Shown: one piece after another, positions 34,667 through 43,374 of the stretch
How positions within the stretch are numbered: the stretch's first letter is position 1
How the letters are laid out: the number at the start of each line of letters is the position of its first letter
Assembly: GCF_002953715.1 (NCBI RefSeq)
Contig: NZ_CP025012.1
Coordinates: forward strand, 62,001-126,000
DNA length: 64,000 bases
Source: Rhizobium leguminosarum
GTDB lineage: Bacteria; Pseudomonadota; Alphaproteobacteria; Rhizobiales; Rhizobiaceae
Direction: 5' to 3'
The notes under the pieces: model-generated
Seen by the model: only the letters and a program-made list of their open reading frames with translations
Told to the model about the DNA's origin: nothing
Database searches by the model: none
Position numbers and translations under genes: made by a program

Positions 34667-35335
34667 TCAGCCCCGCCTGCGTTCAGCAGCCCCGGTTCGC
34701 GTGTCCCAACCCAGCATGGCCAGCTCGGCGACGGCCTCCAGTTCGCCGCGGGTCGCTCCGTCGCGGGCCAGGATCGACATGCCATTCTGAACGGTCTGGA
34801 CGAAGCGGGCAAGCGCGTGGACGTCGGTCGAGACCGGAATTTCGCCTTCTGATATCGCCTGGTTCAGGCGCAGCTTCAGGCGGTCGAGCGTGATGGCGCG
34901 GGCAGTTCGCACGAGTTCGCCGAGTTCCACATGGCCCTCGCTGCCGACCGAAGAGAGCGCCACCATGCAGCCGCGCGGAATATCCACGACACAGCCGGTC
35001 AGGGCAGCGGCCGAATCCATCAGAAGCGACATCACCGCTTCACGGGCCGTGCCTGCGGAAAAGAAGCCTGCCCAGACCAGCGCCTCGTTGTTGTCGCGAT
35101 AGTGGCGCAATGCCTCGGCATAGAGCGCCTCCTTCGAGCCGAATGCCGCGTAAAGACTCGGCGATCCGATCCCCATCGCCTCGGTGAGATCGGCGATCGA
35201 GGTCGCCTCGAAGCCCTTGATCCAGAACAGGCGGGTTGCCCGCGCCAAGGCTGTTTCCCGATCGAACGCCCGCGGCCGCCCGCGACTGCGGGCAGGGGTT
35301 TCATTGACGTTCGACATCTCATCCGATTTTTGCAT
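34667..35335 (-). CDS. TetR/AcrR family transcriptional regulator
   Basis: A 222-residue repressor. The helix-turn-helix (about 27-70) reads ALARATRLFWIKGFEATSIA, then MGIGSPSLYAAFGSKE. The C-terminal helical domain includes CVVDIPRGCMVALSS, a sequence type seen in TetR proteins next to redox genes. It is divergent from an SDR gene whose promoter (35355-35383) lies in the 81-bp gap, so it probably represses that SDR and itself. The start may alternatively be ATG 35317. CGATCA occurs on both sides of the shared region. Confidence 0.87.
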   Translation of the reverse strand: MQKSDEMSNVNETPARSRGRPRAFDRETALARATRLFWIKGFEATSIADLTEAMGIGSPSLYAAFGSKEALYAEALRHYRDNNEALVWAGFFSAGTAREAVMSLLMDSAAALTGCVVDIPRGCMVALSSVGSEGHVELGELVRTARAITLDRLKLRLNQAISEGEIPVSTDVHALARFVQTVQNGMSILARDGATRGELEAVAELAMLGWDTRTGAAERRRG

Positions 35336-35354
35336 CGATCATTATATAAACCCA

Positions 35355-35383
35355 TTGACACCCCATCGCAACGTACCTAGCTA
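35355..35383 (+). promoter_or_regulatory. promoter of the SDR gene, probably TetR-controlled
   Basis: TTGACA (35355-35360), 17 bp, then TAGCTA (35378-35383). The sequence GTACCTAGCTATTTATG around the -10 has partial dyad symmetry and would be a natural operator for the divergent TetR. Confidence 0.55.
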
Positions 35384-35416
35384 TTTATGTGTCGATCACT
35401 ACAGAAAGAGAAGATC

Positions 35417-36157
35417 ATGACAGAACTGGCTGGAAAGCGTGCCCTCGTCACAGGTGGCTCGCGTGGTATTGGCGCCGCCATCGCATTGGCGCTTGCCGAC
35501 AAAGGTGCTGACGTCGCCATCACCTATGAGCGTTCGGCCGATCGCGCCGCCGAAGTCGTCCGGGCGATCGAGCGCAAGGACCGCAAGGCGCTTGCCATCC
35601 AGGCCGACAGCGCCGATCCGGCAGCCGTCAAGCGCTCGGTCGACGAGGCTGCCCAGGCACTTGGCGGTCTCGACATTCTCGTCAACAATGCCGCAATCGC
35701 GCTTTATGGTGCGATCGCCGACGTCAGCGTCGAGCAGATCGATGCGCTGCTGGATGTCAATGTGCGGTCGCCTCTGCTCGCTTCGCAGGCCGCCATTCCC
35801 TATCTGCAGGCGGGAGGCCGCGTCATCACGATCGGCTCGGTCGGCGCCGAGCGCATCGTCGGTGACACCGGTACGGTCTATTTCATGACAAAATCCGCGC
35901 TTCATTCGTTTACCCGCGGCCTCGCGCGGGAACTCGGATCTCGCGATATCACCGTAAACCTCGTCCAGCCGGGTTCGACCGACACCGATATGAATCCCGC
36001 AGACGGCGACTTCGCCGACTTCCAGCGCGCCCTCATCCCACTTGGCCGTTATGGCGAGCCGGAAGATGTGGCGGCCGCTGTGGCTTTCCTCGCAAGCCCT
36101 GCTGCAAGGCACATCACCGGAACCATCCTCACAGTCGATGGCGGCTTGAACACCTGA
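35417..36157 (+). CDS. SDR-family oxidoreductase (3-oxoacyl-ACP reductase-like)
   Basis: A 246-residue classical SDR. The cofactor motif is TGGSRGIGAAIA, and the NNA motif is VNNAAIALYG. The catalytic Ser is in ITIGSVGAE and the Tyr/Lys in VYFMTKSALHSF, all intact. The C-terminus is HITGTILTVDGG. ATG 35417 is used (GAGAAGATC upstream). It is expressed divergently from a TetR gene that is its likely regulator. Substrate unknown. A terminator follows at 36188. Confidence 0.9.
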   Translation: MTELAGKRALVTGGSRGIGAAIALALADKGADVAITYERSADRAAEVVRAIERKDRKALAIQADSADPAAVKRSVDEAAQALGGLDILVNNAAIALYGAIADVSVEQIDALLDVNVRSPLLASQAAIPYLQAGGRVITIGSVGAERIVGDTGTVYFMTKSALHSFTRGLARELGSRDITVNLVQPGSTDTDMNPADGDFADFQRALIPLGRYGEPEDVAAAVAFLASPAARHITGTILTVDGGLNT

Positions 36158-36187
36158 ATCGGGATATGTTGCCGCGGGCCTGCAAAA

Positions 36188-36222
36188 GGACAGAGACCGA
36201 CAGATGTCGGTCCCTGTCTTTC
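36188..36222 (+). terminator. rho-independent terminator of the SDR gene
   Basis: GACAGAGACCGA and TCGGTCCCTGTC pair with a small internal mismatch around CAGATG, followed by TTTCG. It lies 31 bp after the stop codon. Confidence 0.75.
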
Positions 36223-36305
36223 GTTGAGAGGGCAGGGTTTGGGGGATATCGAGCCGTATCCGTGGTCTGAGCGATCGACGAAGTGACGGACCGCCGAGCC
36301 ACGCG

Positions 36306-36686
36306 CTAGCCGGAAGGGGTGACGGCCAGGATCGTATCGGAGAGCCTGTGGCCGGGTGTGGGGGTCGCGTGCAATGCGCGCTCCGCGTAACTGTGCAGCA
36401 GCGCAGGATCGTCGATCACATGTGCCGGGACTGCGTAGTAGCGGCGAACCGTCACCTCCCTGCCGGCGGCGCGGTAGCTGAACGGTTCGGAGCCATCTGC
36501 CTCGAACTCCGCGCGCATCGCTTCGTCGACGCGGAGATACAAAGTGCCTTTCATGACGAATCCGAACTGCGCGCCGTTTCGGATCAGGGCGGATCCGCCG
36601 AAGAAGCGCCGGATATCGACGCCGCCGGCCGGGGCGATCTGGCTCGCAAAGTCGAGCGCCAGCCCGCGTGTCGCCTCGCTACTCAT
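36306..36686 (-). CDS. TfoX/Sxy N-terminal domain protein
   Basis: A 126-residue protein corresponding to a stand-alone TfoX N-terminal domain. Typical features are DIRRFFGGSALIRNGAQFG (about 25-43), VMKGTLYLRVDE and an aromatic PFSYRAAGREVTVRRYY. TfoX in gammaproteobacteria activates competence, but in alphaproteobacteria such short proteins have no known role. ATG 36686 overlaps the end of the preceding NTF2-like gene by 8 bp. It is last of the three-gene TetR/NTF2/TfoX operon. Confidence 0.8.
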   Translation of the reverse strand: MSSEATRGLALDFASQIAPAGGVDIRRFFGGSALIRNGAQFGFVMKGTLYLRVDEAMRAEFEADGSEPFSYRAAGREVTVRRYYAVPAHVIDDPALLHSYAERALHATPTPGHRLSDTILAVTPSG

Positions 36687-37038
36687 CGTGCTGCGCCGCC
36701 AGCGGATCGAAGAAGCCGGTAATCGCGCCGAGCCGGCCATCGGATATCACCCCGAAGCTCGTGCCGGCCTGCAAGACCCTCTCGTCTTGGCGCAGTGCCC
36801 AGCGCGCCAGCGAACGGTCATTGTGGTGGAGAACACTCAATATCTTGAACCGGCCTCCCGGCATGCTCTCCTTGAAGCCGGCCATATAAGCCGAGAGACC
36901 GGCGCGCCCCGCGATCGCTCCATTCGGGTCGCAATAGGTCACATCGTCCGCGAGGCAAGCCAGCATCTCCGGCTCGCGAGCATCAGCATCCAGCGACCAG
37001 ATGGCCGCATATCGATTCCAGAGTGCCTCAGGTGTCAT
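36679..37038 (-). CDS. SnoaL/NTF2-like family protein
   Basis: A 119-residue alpha+beta cone-fold protein. The pattern LWNRYAAIWSLDADAREPEML ... VTYCDPNGAIAGRAGL ... YMAGFKESMPGGRFKI is characteristic of the SnoaL-like/NTF2 group. This group includes small isomerases, hydrolases and ligand-binding proteins. The start at 37038 overlaps the TetR stop (TGATG), and GGAG lies upstream, so it is coupled to the regulator. The reaction is unknown. Confidence 0.78.
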   Translation of the reverse strand: MTPEALWNRYAAIWSLDADAREPEMLACLADDVTYCDPNGAIAGRAGLSAYMAGFKESMPGGRFKILSVLHHNDRSLARWALRQDERVLQAGTSFGVISDGRLGAITGFFDPLAAQHDE

Positions 37039-37616
37039 CACATCGTCTCCAGTTGATTGAATTCGTCTTCTATCGCCTGCCGCAGGTCGGCCTTGTCATC
37101 GCCGCCGCGAATGAGCACGAGGAGACCCTGATAGAAGGCCAGAAGGCGGGTGGCTGTCCTGTCCGCCTTGGCTCCATCGCCGTCCCGAGCAAAGGCCGAC
37201 GCCTCGGTGAGCCGCGAGCGGAATGTGGTGCGAAGGAGGCCGAGCGCCGCCTTGACACGGGGATGTGGATTGACACCACCGCCAAATTCCACCGCCATAT
37301 TGGTGATCAGGCAGCCGAGCGAGCCATCGTCGGGCTCATGCAGGAGTGACAGGAACAATTCGCGCAGGCCTTGAAGCCCGCTTCCTGGCGGCGCAAACCG
37401 CTCGATGCGTCCCTCGAGTACCGTCCGGTTGTAATGCCCGAACGCCGCATCGAAGAGGCCGGCCTTGTCGCCGAAGGCGTGATAGATGCTGCCGCCTTTG
37501 AGCCCCGTCGCCTCCTCGAGGTCTCGGATTGATACAGCTTGATAGCCCTGCTTGCGAAAGATGTGCATCGCCCCCGTCAGCACCGCCTCCTCATCGAATT
37601 CCCGCGTTCGGCCCAT
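37038..37616 (-). CDS. TetR/AcrR family transcriptional regulator
   Basis: A 192-residue repressor beginning MGRTREFDEEAVLTGAM. The HTH is at about 15-55 (IFRKQGYQAVSIRDLEEATG, then KGGSIYHAFGDKAGLF). The C-terminal domain resembles the TetR_C type seen beside SDR genes (GCLITNMAVEFG). A 38-bp near-perfect palindrome begins 11 bp before its start (37627-37664) and is the likely autoregulatory operator. It heads an operon with the NTF2-like and TfoX-like genes. On the other side of the operator only an SDR fragment remains (37815-37904), perhaps a lost divergent target. Confidence 0.88.
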   Translation of the reverse strand: MGRTREFDEEAVLTGAMHIFRKQGYQAVSIRDLEEATGLKGGSIYHAFGDKAGLFDAAFGHYNRTVLEGRIERFAPPGSGLQGLRELFLSLLHEPDDGSLGCLITNMAVEFGGGVNPHPRVKAALGLLRTTFRSRLTEASAFARDGDGAKADRTATRLLAFYQGLLVLIRGGDDKADLRQAIEDEFNQLETM

Positions 37617-37626
37617 CGTCACTCCG

Positions 37627-37664
37627 ATTCTTTATCGATTGTTCTAGAATGATTGATAAAGAAT
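37627..37664. promoter_or_regulatory. 38-bp palindromic operator of the TetR gene
   Basis: The left arm ATTCTTTATCGATTGTTCT and right arm AGAATGATTGATAAAGAAT are reverse complements except at a few inner positions, centred on TCTAGA. It starts 11 bp upstream of the TetR ATG, where a bound dimer would block transcription. Confidence 0.75.
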
Positions 37665-37814
37665 TGAAATGCAACGGCCTCCCCGTGACTTTCGGCAAAA
37701 ATTCTTGCCGGCCGACCTCAGTTTATCCCAAGCGCGTGGGCATCCGTCGCTTAAGGTTTAGGATGATGTTTCGGAGAGCGTGGAACGGCCGGTCGGCCAG
37801 GTGGACAGCGCTTG

Positions 37815-37904
37815 TTCGCCGATGGCGTCAGGCCCTATGCGCTCGACGCCGACAAAGCCAAGCGGCTTTGGGCGAAAAGTGAGGCATTGATCAGCGTAAC
37901 GTGA
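37815..37904 (+). pseudogene. 3' remnant of an SDR gene
   Basis: The plus-strand frame from 37815 reads FADGVRPYALDADKAKRL, then WAKSEALISVT and a stop. This resembles the C-terminal end of SDR oxidoreductases in which a ...YAxDxxxAxRLWxxSExLV tail is usual. No upstream part of the gene is present; 37665-37814 contains no matching sequence. It appears to be what is left of a gene once divergent from the TetR repressor. Confidence 0.6.
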
Positions 37905-37956
37905 AGTCGGTAAGCTCGTGTCGGCTCTGGTTCAGAGCCGACATACCGCGGCCCCG

Positions 37957-39504
37957 TCAACCGCGTTGCAAAATTCTGGCGCTGACCTGGTCTGTGGCAA
38001 GCTTCTCGGCTGGCGCAGGCCTGCCAAGCAGATACCCTTGGCCGATGTCGCAACCCAGGTCCTGAAGCCGCTGAAGCTGGCTCTCCTCTTCGATACCCTC
38101 GGCCGTTATCGTCACGCCAAGTCCCACACCGAGAGCGATGATCGCCTTGATCACCTTGTCCTGCTTATCATTGGTCTCGAATGAAGAGACGAAACTCCGG
38201 TCGATCTTGATCTTGTCGAACCGGTAGTTGGATAGTTGTGAGAGGCTGGAATAACCTGTTCCAAAGTCGTCGAGAGCAATCCTGACCCCCGCATTCACCA
38301 GATCGTCGAGGACGATTCGTGCCGTGACAGCGTCCTGGATGATGGCGCTCTCCGTCACCTCAAGCTCGACCCTGTGCGTCGGCAGACCAACATCGCCCAA
38401 TATCTTGAGAATTCGCAGGCCCAGCATCCGATCGCTCAGTTGGATCGGAGAAAGGTTGAATGACAGGACGAGCTCATTTGGCCAGGAAAGCGCATCGGTG
38501 CAGGCGTGGCGAAGCAGTTGGTCTGTCAATTCGACGATCAGACCGGCTTCCTCTGCCACGGGAATGAATTGGTTCGGTGGAATGAATTCGCCGGAGGCCG
38601 TCTTCCAGCGTGCCAGGGCCTCGAAGCCGATAATTCTATTCGACTTCAGGTCTACGAGAGGTTGATAGTAGGGAACGATCTCAGCCTTCTTGATGGCTGC
38701 TCTCAGATCCGCTTCCACTCGAACCCGCTTTGCCAACTCGTCCTGCATCGAAGGCACGAAGGGCTTCACCAGGTTGCGCCCCTGCTTTTTCGCCACATAC
38801 ATCGCACAGTCTGAATGTCGAATGACTTGACTGAGGTCATCGCCGTTCTCCGGATAAAGCGCGAAGCCGACACTGGCGCCGAGGTCGACGGCGACGCCAT
38901 TGAAGGTGAACGGCTTGCCGATCGCGGTCACTATGCGGTTCCCCAACGCGACAAGATCGGGATTTCCAGCGCGCCGCGCCAGAACAACGAACTCGTCTCC
39001 ACCAAGGCGGAAAACATGCTCACGGGGAAAGAGGGAAGAGAGCCGCTGGGCAACAGTCTTCAGCACCGCATCACCGTGATCGTGCCCGAGGAGATCGTTG
39101 ATCTTCTTGAAGCCGTCGAGATCGATGCTGAACACGGCGTAGGTTTCTTGTGCCCTTTGATCGGTCATCGCCTGCGCGCATACGGAATCCAGAAACCTGC
39201 GGTTAGGCAGTTCGGTCAGCGTGTCGTGACAGGCGATCCAGTCTACGTTCTTTTCGGCCTGCAGCCGGCGATTAACCTCCCTCGAAAGATCCCGGATCCT
39301 CAGCGCGGAATAAATGATCCCGAGAAACCCGGAGATATTGAGGGCGAGGAGCGCGTGGTCCAGCGGATAGTCATGATGCTTCTCGATAAACCCATCCAGC
39401 CCTTCATGCCATTGGAAGAGCCAAGATAGACAGAAGAGAAGCAGGAAGATCGCGAGCCAGGCAACGATCTCCATCTGCGGTCTGGTTGGTTGGATGCGAG
39501 GCAT
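37957..39504 (-). CDS. membrane-bound GGDEF-EAL protein (c-di-GMP synthesis/degradation)
   Basis: A 515-residue protein. Two N-terminal membrane helices (about 12-30 and 48-65) are followed by GGDEF (about 85-245, RLGGDEFVVLA intact). EAL (about 260-505) has the catalytic set FEALARW, FNLSPIQ, ELEVTES, DDFGTGYSS, KIKIDRSFV and TAEGIEEE, all intact. Both activities are therefore possible. No RxxD inhibition site is found five residues before GGDEF, so product feedback of the cyclase is unlikely. There is no periplasmic sensor domain of any size. It is monocistronic. Confidence 0.92.
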   Translation of the reverse strand: MPRIQPTRPQMEIVAWLAIFLLLFCLSWLFQWHEGLDGFIEKHHDYPLDHALLALNISGFLGIIYSALRIRDLSREVNRRLQAEKNVDWIACHDTLTELPNRRFLDSVCAQAMTDQRAQETYAVFSIDLDGFKKINDLLGHDHGDAVLKTVAQRLSSLFPREHVFRLGGDEFVVLARRAGNPDLVALGNRIVTAIGKPFTFNGVAVDLGASVGFALYPENGDDLSQVIRHSDCAMYVAKKQGRNLVKPFVPSMQDELAKRVRVEADLRAAIKKAEIVPYYQPLVDLKSNRIIGFEALARWKTASGEFIPPNQFIPVAEEAGLIVELTDQLLRHACTDALSWPNELVLSFNLSPIQLSDRMLGLRILKILGDVGLPTHRVELEVTESAIIQDAVTARIVLDDLVNAGVRIALDDFGTGYSSLSQLSNYRFDKIKIDRSFVSSFETNDKQDKVIKAIIALGVGLGVTITAEGIEEESQLQRLQDLGCDIGQGYLLGRPAPAEKLATDQVSARILQRG

Positions 39505-39903
39505 ATGAACAGGCTCCTGTTGTGTGAAGAGCCGTCATGGCCAGTTTGGTACGCTCGCATCAGCGAATGCCGACGACGGATGGCGCAACTTCACGGCATC
39601 GGCGGTCCCAGGCCGTGATCGAAGACCGCCTCAATTCATTCGGGCGGAATTAAGAGGGCCGATATCGCAGTGGCTGATGAAGCCGCGCAGCACCGACAGA
39701 TCCCAAAGATCGTCTGTGCGCCTAGTAGGTTAATGGTGGGTTGCCTTTACGAAGGCACGGGAGTTTCGCTGCGCACAATGGATATCTTTGCCGCAAATCG
39801 GATGAGGATTCGGTTCCATGGTGTCTATCGGTCGCCGCAATCTTCGTTCTTTCGAACGGCTGAAGAATCCGCCGGATGGGTGCAGGGCGCATACCAGAGC
39901 CGA
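39505..39903. other. intergenic region without identifiable gene
   Basis: Open frames here lack ribosome sites and family sequence. There is no strong palindrome or repeat. It carries the leader and promoter of the GGDEF-EAL gene on its left side, with lower GC than the neighbours. Confidence 0.5.
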
Positions 39904-40578
39904 TCAACCTGCCAGCATGTTATCTGCCAGGCTGTAGCAGTGGCTCGCCTGATAGGCGTTCCGACCTCGGTTCATGTGCGTCACATTGAAAGTCCGAATG
40001 GCGCGCAAGATGCGGCGCTCCGCCAGGAATTTGCGGATCGAGGCCGAGCCCCGCACATTGATGCCGAACATGTCCTCGCCGCGCGGAAAAAAGTAACCGA
40101 CGTCTTCGGGCGTCGTGACGCAGTGCTCGAGAAAAGCCTCGTCCACATCGCCCTGCGCGGGTGAATCGTCGGTGGTGAAATGCGAAAGATGCACCAGGAA
40201 TCGTGCACGCAGGCCCTCGCCGTCGGCGTAGAGCGTGAAAAGCTCCATCCAGCTCGCATTGACGCGGACGAGCGGCTTGTCGGAAGTCGAGGGCAGACAA
40301 GAAACCGACCAGTAGTGACGCTCGGTCTTGCGCGGGATGGGGATGCAGGTCTGCCCGTATATCCCGAGAATTTCCAGAACGTCTTGTGCCTGCGGGCGAC
40401 GAAGCAGCTTCTGGAACCGTGCGACGTACTTGAACCGCTGTTCCAGGGACTCCAAGCGCTCTTCGGCGTCGATCAAGTCCGCCTCGCCTTCTACCCAATC
40501 GCGCTGCTGCTCAGGAGCCAGAAACTTGCGCAGGCCGGTGGTGCTGCGACGAGGAACCGTGCTCATGTCAGGTGCCAT
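39904..40578 (-). CDS. hypothetical protein, 224 aa
   Basis: A soluble protein with no signal peptide or membrane helix. The N-terminal third is charged and helical (QQRDWVEGEADLIDAEERLE, then SLEQRFKYVARFQKLL), likely coiled. The remainder is mixed alpha/beta with RHYWSVSCLPS, EDVGYFFPRGEDMFGINV and a C-terminal ASHCYSLADNM. GAGGAG lies 11 bases before the first ATG; a second in-frame ATG is at 40566. No family was recognised. It is downstream of the winged-helix/TPR regulator on the same strand (186-bp gap). Confidence 0.65.
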   Translation of the reverse strand: MAPDMSTVPRRSTTGLRKFLAPEQQRDWVEGEADLIDAEERLESLEQRFKYVARFQKLLRRPQAQDVLEILGIYGQTCIPIPRKTERHYWSVSCLPSTSDKPLVRVNASWMELFTLYADGEGLRARFLVHLSHFTTDDSPAQGDVDEAFLEHCVTTPEDVGYFFPRGEDMFGINVRGSASIRKFLAERRILRAIRTFNVTHMNRGRNAYQASHCYSLADNMLAG

Positions 40579-40764
40579 GTGAGATCCGTCTCCTCATCGC
40601 TTCACCGGCCTGATCCCGCGACGTCGGCTCTTGGTGGTGAGGCGCCGTTCGCAGCCGAGCGGTTTGCCGGCGCGGTGGACCAACGCACCGGCCGCACAAT
40701 AACATCCATCGAATGAATGGCGAAAGACTGACCTTCGGCCGGCCCGATTGCCCAACCGGTCGTT

Positions 40765-42297
40765 TTAAAGCTCCGCCTCTCGCAGCAGCTCGTCCAGGCG
40801 GCTGGCCCATTCCTTGTTGCCATCTCTGAAAGGACCAAGCGCATCGCCGGCTGCTTCGGGAAGGTCGCTGGCCGCCGCAGCAAAGCGGCGAGCCTGCTCA
40901 CGATGTCCCACGGCCGTATGGCAGCACGCCTGAATGCGCAGAAGCGCCGGCCAGTCAGGCCGCGCCTTTAGCGCCGTACGCCCCGTTTCGAGCGCGTTCT
41001 CGACGTCGCCCGAAAAGAACAATGCAAGTATCAAGAGGCTGAACCAAACCCCATTCTGCGGATCATGGGGGTTGAGTTCGAGGCCGCGAGCCAGGGGCTT
41101 GCGCGCGCCGGCCGCATCTCCCGAAAAAAGACGGGCCATGCCGAGGACGAGATAGCCCAAGGCGAAACTCGAACCGAGTTCGATGGACCGTTCCGCTGCG
41201 AGGATCGCCTGGTCAGCCCTGCCTGTATAGGCCGACACAATCGCCAGCGCATAGTGCGAGTACGGGTTTCGCGCATCGAGGTAGATCGCTCGCAGCGCCG
41301 CATCCAATCCTTCCTTCCCGTCCGCGGCGGGGTTATCACTCCAGCCGTAGGCAATGAGGCCCGCATTGACCCGCGCCCGCCAGATCTGCGCCTCCGGCAG
41401 CAGGCGATCGAGCTCCGTGGCCTCGCGGAAAAATCGCCGTGCGACAAGGTGGGTGGACTGCGTGACCTTGTGGAAATGGAATGTGCCTTGCCGGACAAGA
41501 TCCCAGGCAGTGATGTTGCCGGTGTGCGGAGCCACCTGAAGCCCATGGCGCAACAGCAGCTCGGGCTCGACCGCCGCTGCAATCCGCTCGGCGATGGCAT
41601 CTTGCACCGCAAATACCTCGGCCACCTGAAGATCGTAATGTTCGGACCAGACGGTGGCGCCTTTCGCGGCGTCGGCGAGATGCACCGATATTCGGATCCG
41701 ATCGCCGATATACCGAACAGCTCCATCCACTAGAAAATCGACGCCAAGTTCGCGCGCGCTAGATTGCGGATCCTTCGAGCCATTCCTCCTTGTGAAACTC
41801 GCCCCACGTGACGCGACGCGGAACCATCTGAACCGGACGAGCGCCATGATCAGGTCGTCGGTGATGCCGTCGGCCAGATACTGTCTTTCAGCATCGCCGC
41901 CGAGATTTTCGAACGGCAGTACCGCAATCGCCGGGATCGAACCGGTCTGCGCATGCCATCCGCTATCGGCTGCGTCGGTCCGGCTCTCCACCGGACCGGA
42001 GAATCTGTACCCGACCCGCGGGACCGTGACGATCCATTCGCTGCCGTCTGATGCAGGGCCGAGCAGCTTGCGAAGGGCAGCAATCTGAACGGAAAGATTG
42101 CTTTCCTCGACGGCCAATCCCGGCCAAACGGCATCCATCAGGGCCGACTTTGAGACAACACCCCCCTGTGCCGAAAGCAGAACGGCAAGCAGCGAAGCAC
42201 CTCGGGCGCCGATAGCGACAGACCTATTGTCGCGAAATAGGCATCCGTTCTCGGCAATGAACTCGAAGTGGCCGAAGGCAAGGTGCTGGGTGTTCAT
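40765..42297 (-). CDS. CadC/ToxR-like winged-helix regulator with TolB-like and TPR domains
   Basis: A 510-residue soluble regulator. The OmpR-type winged helix is at about 1-102 (SKSALMDAVWPGLAVEESNL, then VQIAALRKLLG and VPRVGYRF). A TolB-like N-terminal domain follows (about 120-240, IAVLPFENLGGDAERQYLAD). TPR-like repeats run from about 300 to the end (YSHYALAIVSAYTGRADQAI, then AALKARPDWPALL). This layout is common in rhizobia and is often labelled adenylate cyclase-like regulator, though no cyclase domain is present. It diverges from the cupin/RidA gene pair (110-bp gap), its most likely target. Confidence 0.85.
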   Translation of the reverse strand: MNTQHLAFGHFEFIAENGCLFRDNRSVAIGARGASLLAVLLSAQGGVVSKSALMDAVWPGLAVEESNLSVQIAALRKLLGPASDGSEWIVTVPRVGYRFSGPVESRTDAADSGWHAQTGSIPAIAVLPFENLGGDAERQYLADGITDDLIMALVRFRWFRVASRGASFTRRNGSKDPQSSARELGVDFLVDGAVRYIGDRIRISVHLADAAKGATVWSEHYDLQVAEVFAVQDAIAERIAAAVEPELLLRHGLQVAPHTGNITAWDLVRQGTFHFHKVTQSTHLVARRFFREATELDRLLPEAQIWRARVNAGLIAYGWSDNPAADGKEGLDAALRAIYLDARNPYSHYALAIVSAYTGRADQAILAAERSIELGSSFALGYLVLGMARLFSGDAAGARKPLARGLELNPHDPQNGVWFSLLILALFFSGDVENALETGRTALKARPDWPALLRIQACCHTAVGHREQARRFAAAASDLPEAAGDALGPFRDGNKEWASRLDELLREAEL

Positions 42298-42415
42298 GGC
42301 CCGGAATGATACCCCGATTTCGCAGCTTTTCGGAATTTTTCGGCCCCGCTTCAGGACTTGTGCCGGCTGAGCGCGCAGATTCTGTTCCAGTGCAGCGGTT
42401 GAACTGGTGAGAGCG

Positions 42416-42862
42416 ATGAAGAACGAAGCAAAGCAACCGAAAAATCCGCCGAAAAATCCGTATGTATTAACCGCGAAAGTCGTACGCGGGAGCGGCAGCC
42501 ATGTCGCCGTGCAGGGGTCTGTCTATCGCTCGGGCGTCTCGGCAGAAAGCGTCGGATCAACCATGCTGTGGCTCGGGACGATTTCGCTACCCGCAGGCAG
42601 ACGAACCAAGGCCCATCGCCATGAGGGACACGAGACTGCCCTTCTCATGACTGCGGGCGAAGAGATCGAGATCTGGTCGGGGTCGGAGCTCGAACAGTGC
42701 GAATTGGTCCACGCCGGCGACTATCTCTTCATTCCGGCCGGCGTTCCCCATGTGGCCGTCAATCGCAGCCCCGAAAACGCCGAGTTCCTCGGTGCCCGCA
42801 ATGACCCCGCCGCCAACGAGAGCGTCGTTCTGATGCCGGAGCTCGACAACATCATACCCTAA
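42416..42862 (+). CDS. cupin domain protein
   Basis: A 148-residue protein with a single cupin barrel. Motif 1 is in TKAHRHEGHETALLM (His, His, Glu metal ligands) and motif 2 in GDYLFIPAGVPHVAVN. The metal ligands are therefore complete. The N-terminal tail is Lys/Pro/Asn-rich. ATG 42416 is preferred; a GTG three codons earlier is possible. It lies 26 bp before a RidA-family gene and diverges from the winged-helix/TPR regulator. It may bind or process a small metabolite; the substrate is unknown. Confidence 0.83.
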   Translation: MKNEAKQPKNPPKNPYVLTAKVVRGSGSHVAVQGSVYRSGVSAESVGSTMLWLGTISLPAGRRTKAHRHEGHETALLMTAGEEIEIWSGSELEQCELVHAGDYLFIPAGVPHVAVNRSPENAEFLGARNDPAANESVVLMPELDNIIP

Positions 42863-42888
42863 TCATGAATCAAGTCGGGAGGTGCATT

Positions 42889-43371
42889 ATGGCCATCATC
42901 GAACAACATCTGGCCGAAATGGGTCTGGAATTGCCCGAGCCTTTGAAAGTTCGCGAAGGGCTGCGAATGCCCTTCGTCTGGGTTCGGGTGCGCGGCAACC
43001 GCGCCTACATTTCGGGTCACGTCGCGTGCAACCGCGATGGGACATTGGCAACCCCGCTTGGCAAGGTCGGAAGGGAGATCTCGCCAGAGCAGGGTTACGC
43101 GTCGGCCCGGCTCGTTGCCCTGGCCCATCTCGCCAGTCTCAAACGTGCTGTCGGAGACCTTGATCGGGTCACGGCTTGGCTGCGCGTCTTCGCCATGGTG
43201 AATGTTGCTCCGGGTTTCGATGAGACGCCGCTGGTCACAAACGGCTATTCCGATCTGATACTGGAGCTGTACGGGCCCAACGTTGGCGCCCACGCCCGCT
43301 CGTCCATCGGCATGGCCATCCCTTTAAATGCGCCCGTAAACTGTGAAGCGGAAGTCGAAATTGACGGGTGA
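42889..43371 (+). CDS. RidA (YjgF/YER057c/UK114) family protein
   Basis: A 160-residue RidA-fold protein (atypically long subgroup, COG0251-like). It has AYISGHVACNRDGT (about 44-57), GKVGREISPEQGYASARLVA, and C-terminal ARSSIGMAIPLNAPVNCEAE with the conserved Arg involved in imine/enamine hydrolysis. Subgroup members are less studied than RidA itself. It follows the cupin gene at 26 bp with GGGAGG upstream. The pair may handle a reactive nitrogen-containing intermediate; this is inference. Confidence 0.85.
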   Translation: MAIIEQHLAEMGLELPEPLKVREGLRMPFVWVRVRGNRAYISGHVACNRDGTLATPLGKVGREISPEQGYASARLVALAHLASLKRAVGDLDRVTAWLRVFAMVNVAPGFDETPLVTNGYSDLILELYGPNVGAHARSSIGMAIPLNAPVNCEAEVEIDG

Positions 43372-43374
43372 CCG

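Noticed and set aside
39670..40164. 165-codon plus-strand frame at the end of the hypothetical gene
   Set aside because: It overlaps the 224-aa gene in antisense, has no ribosome site and shows no domain.
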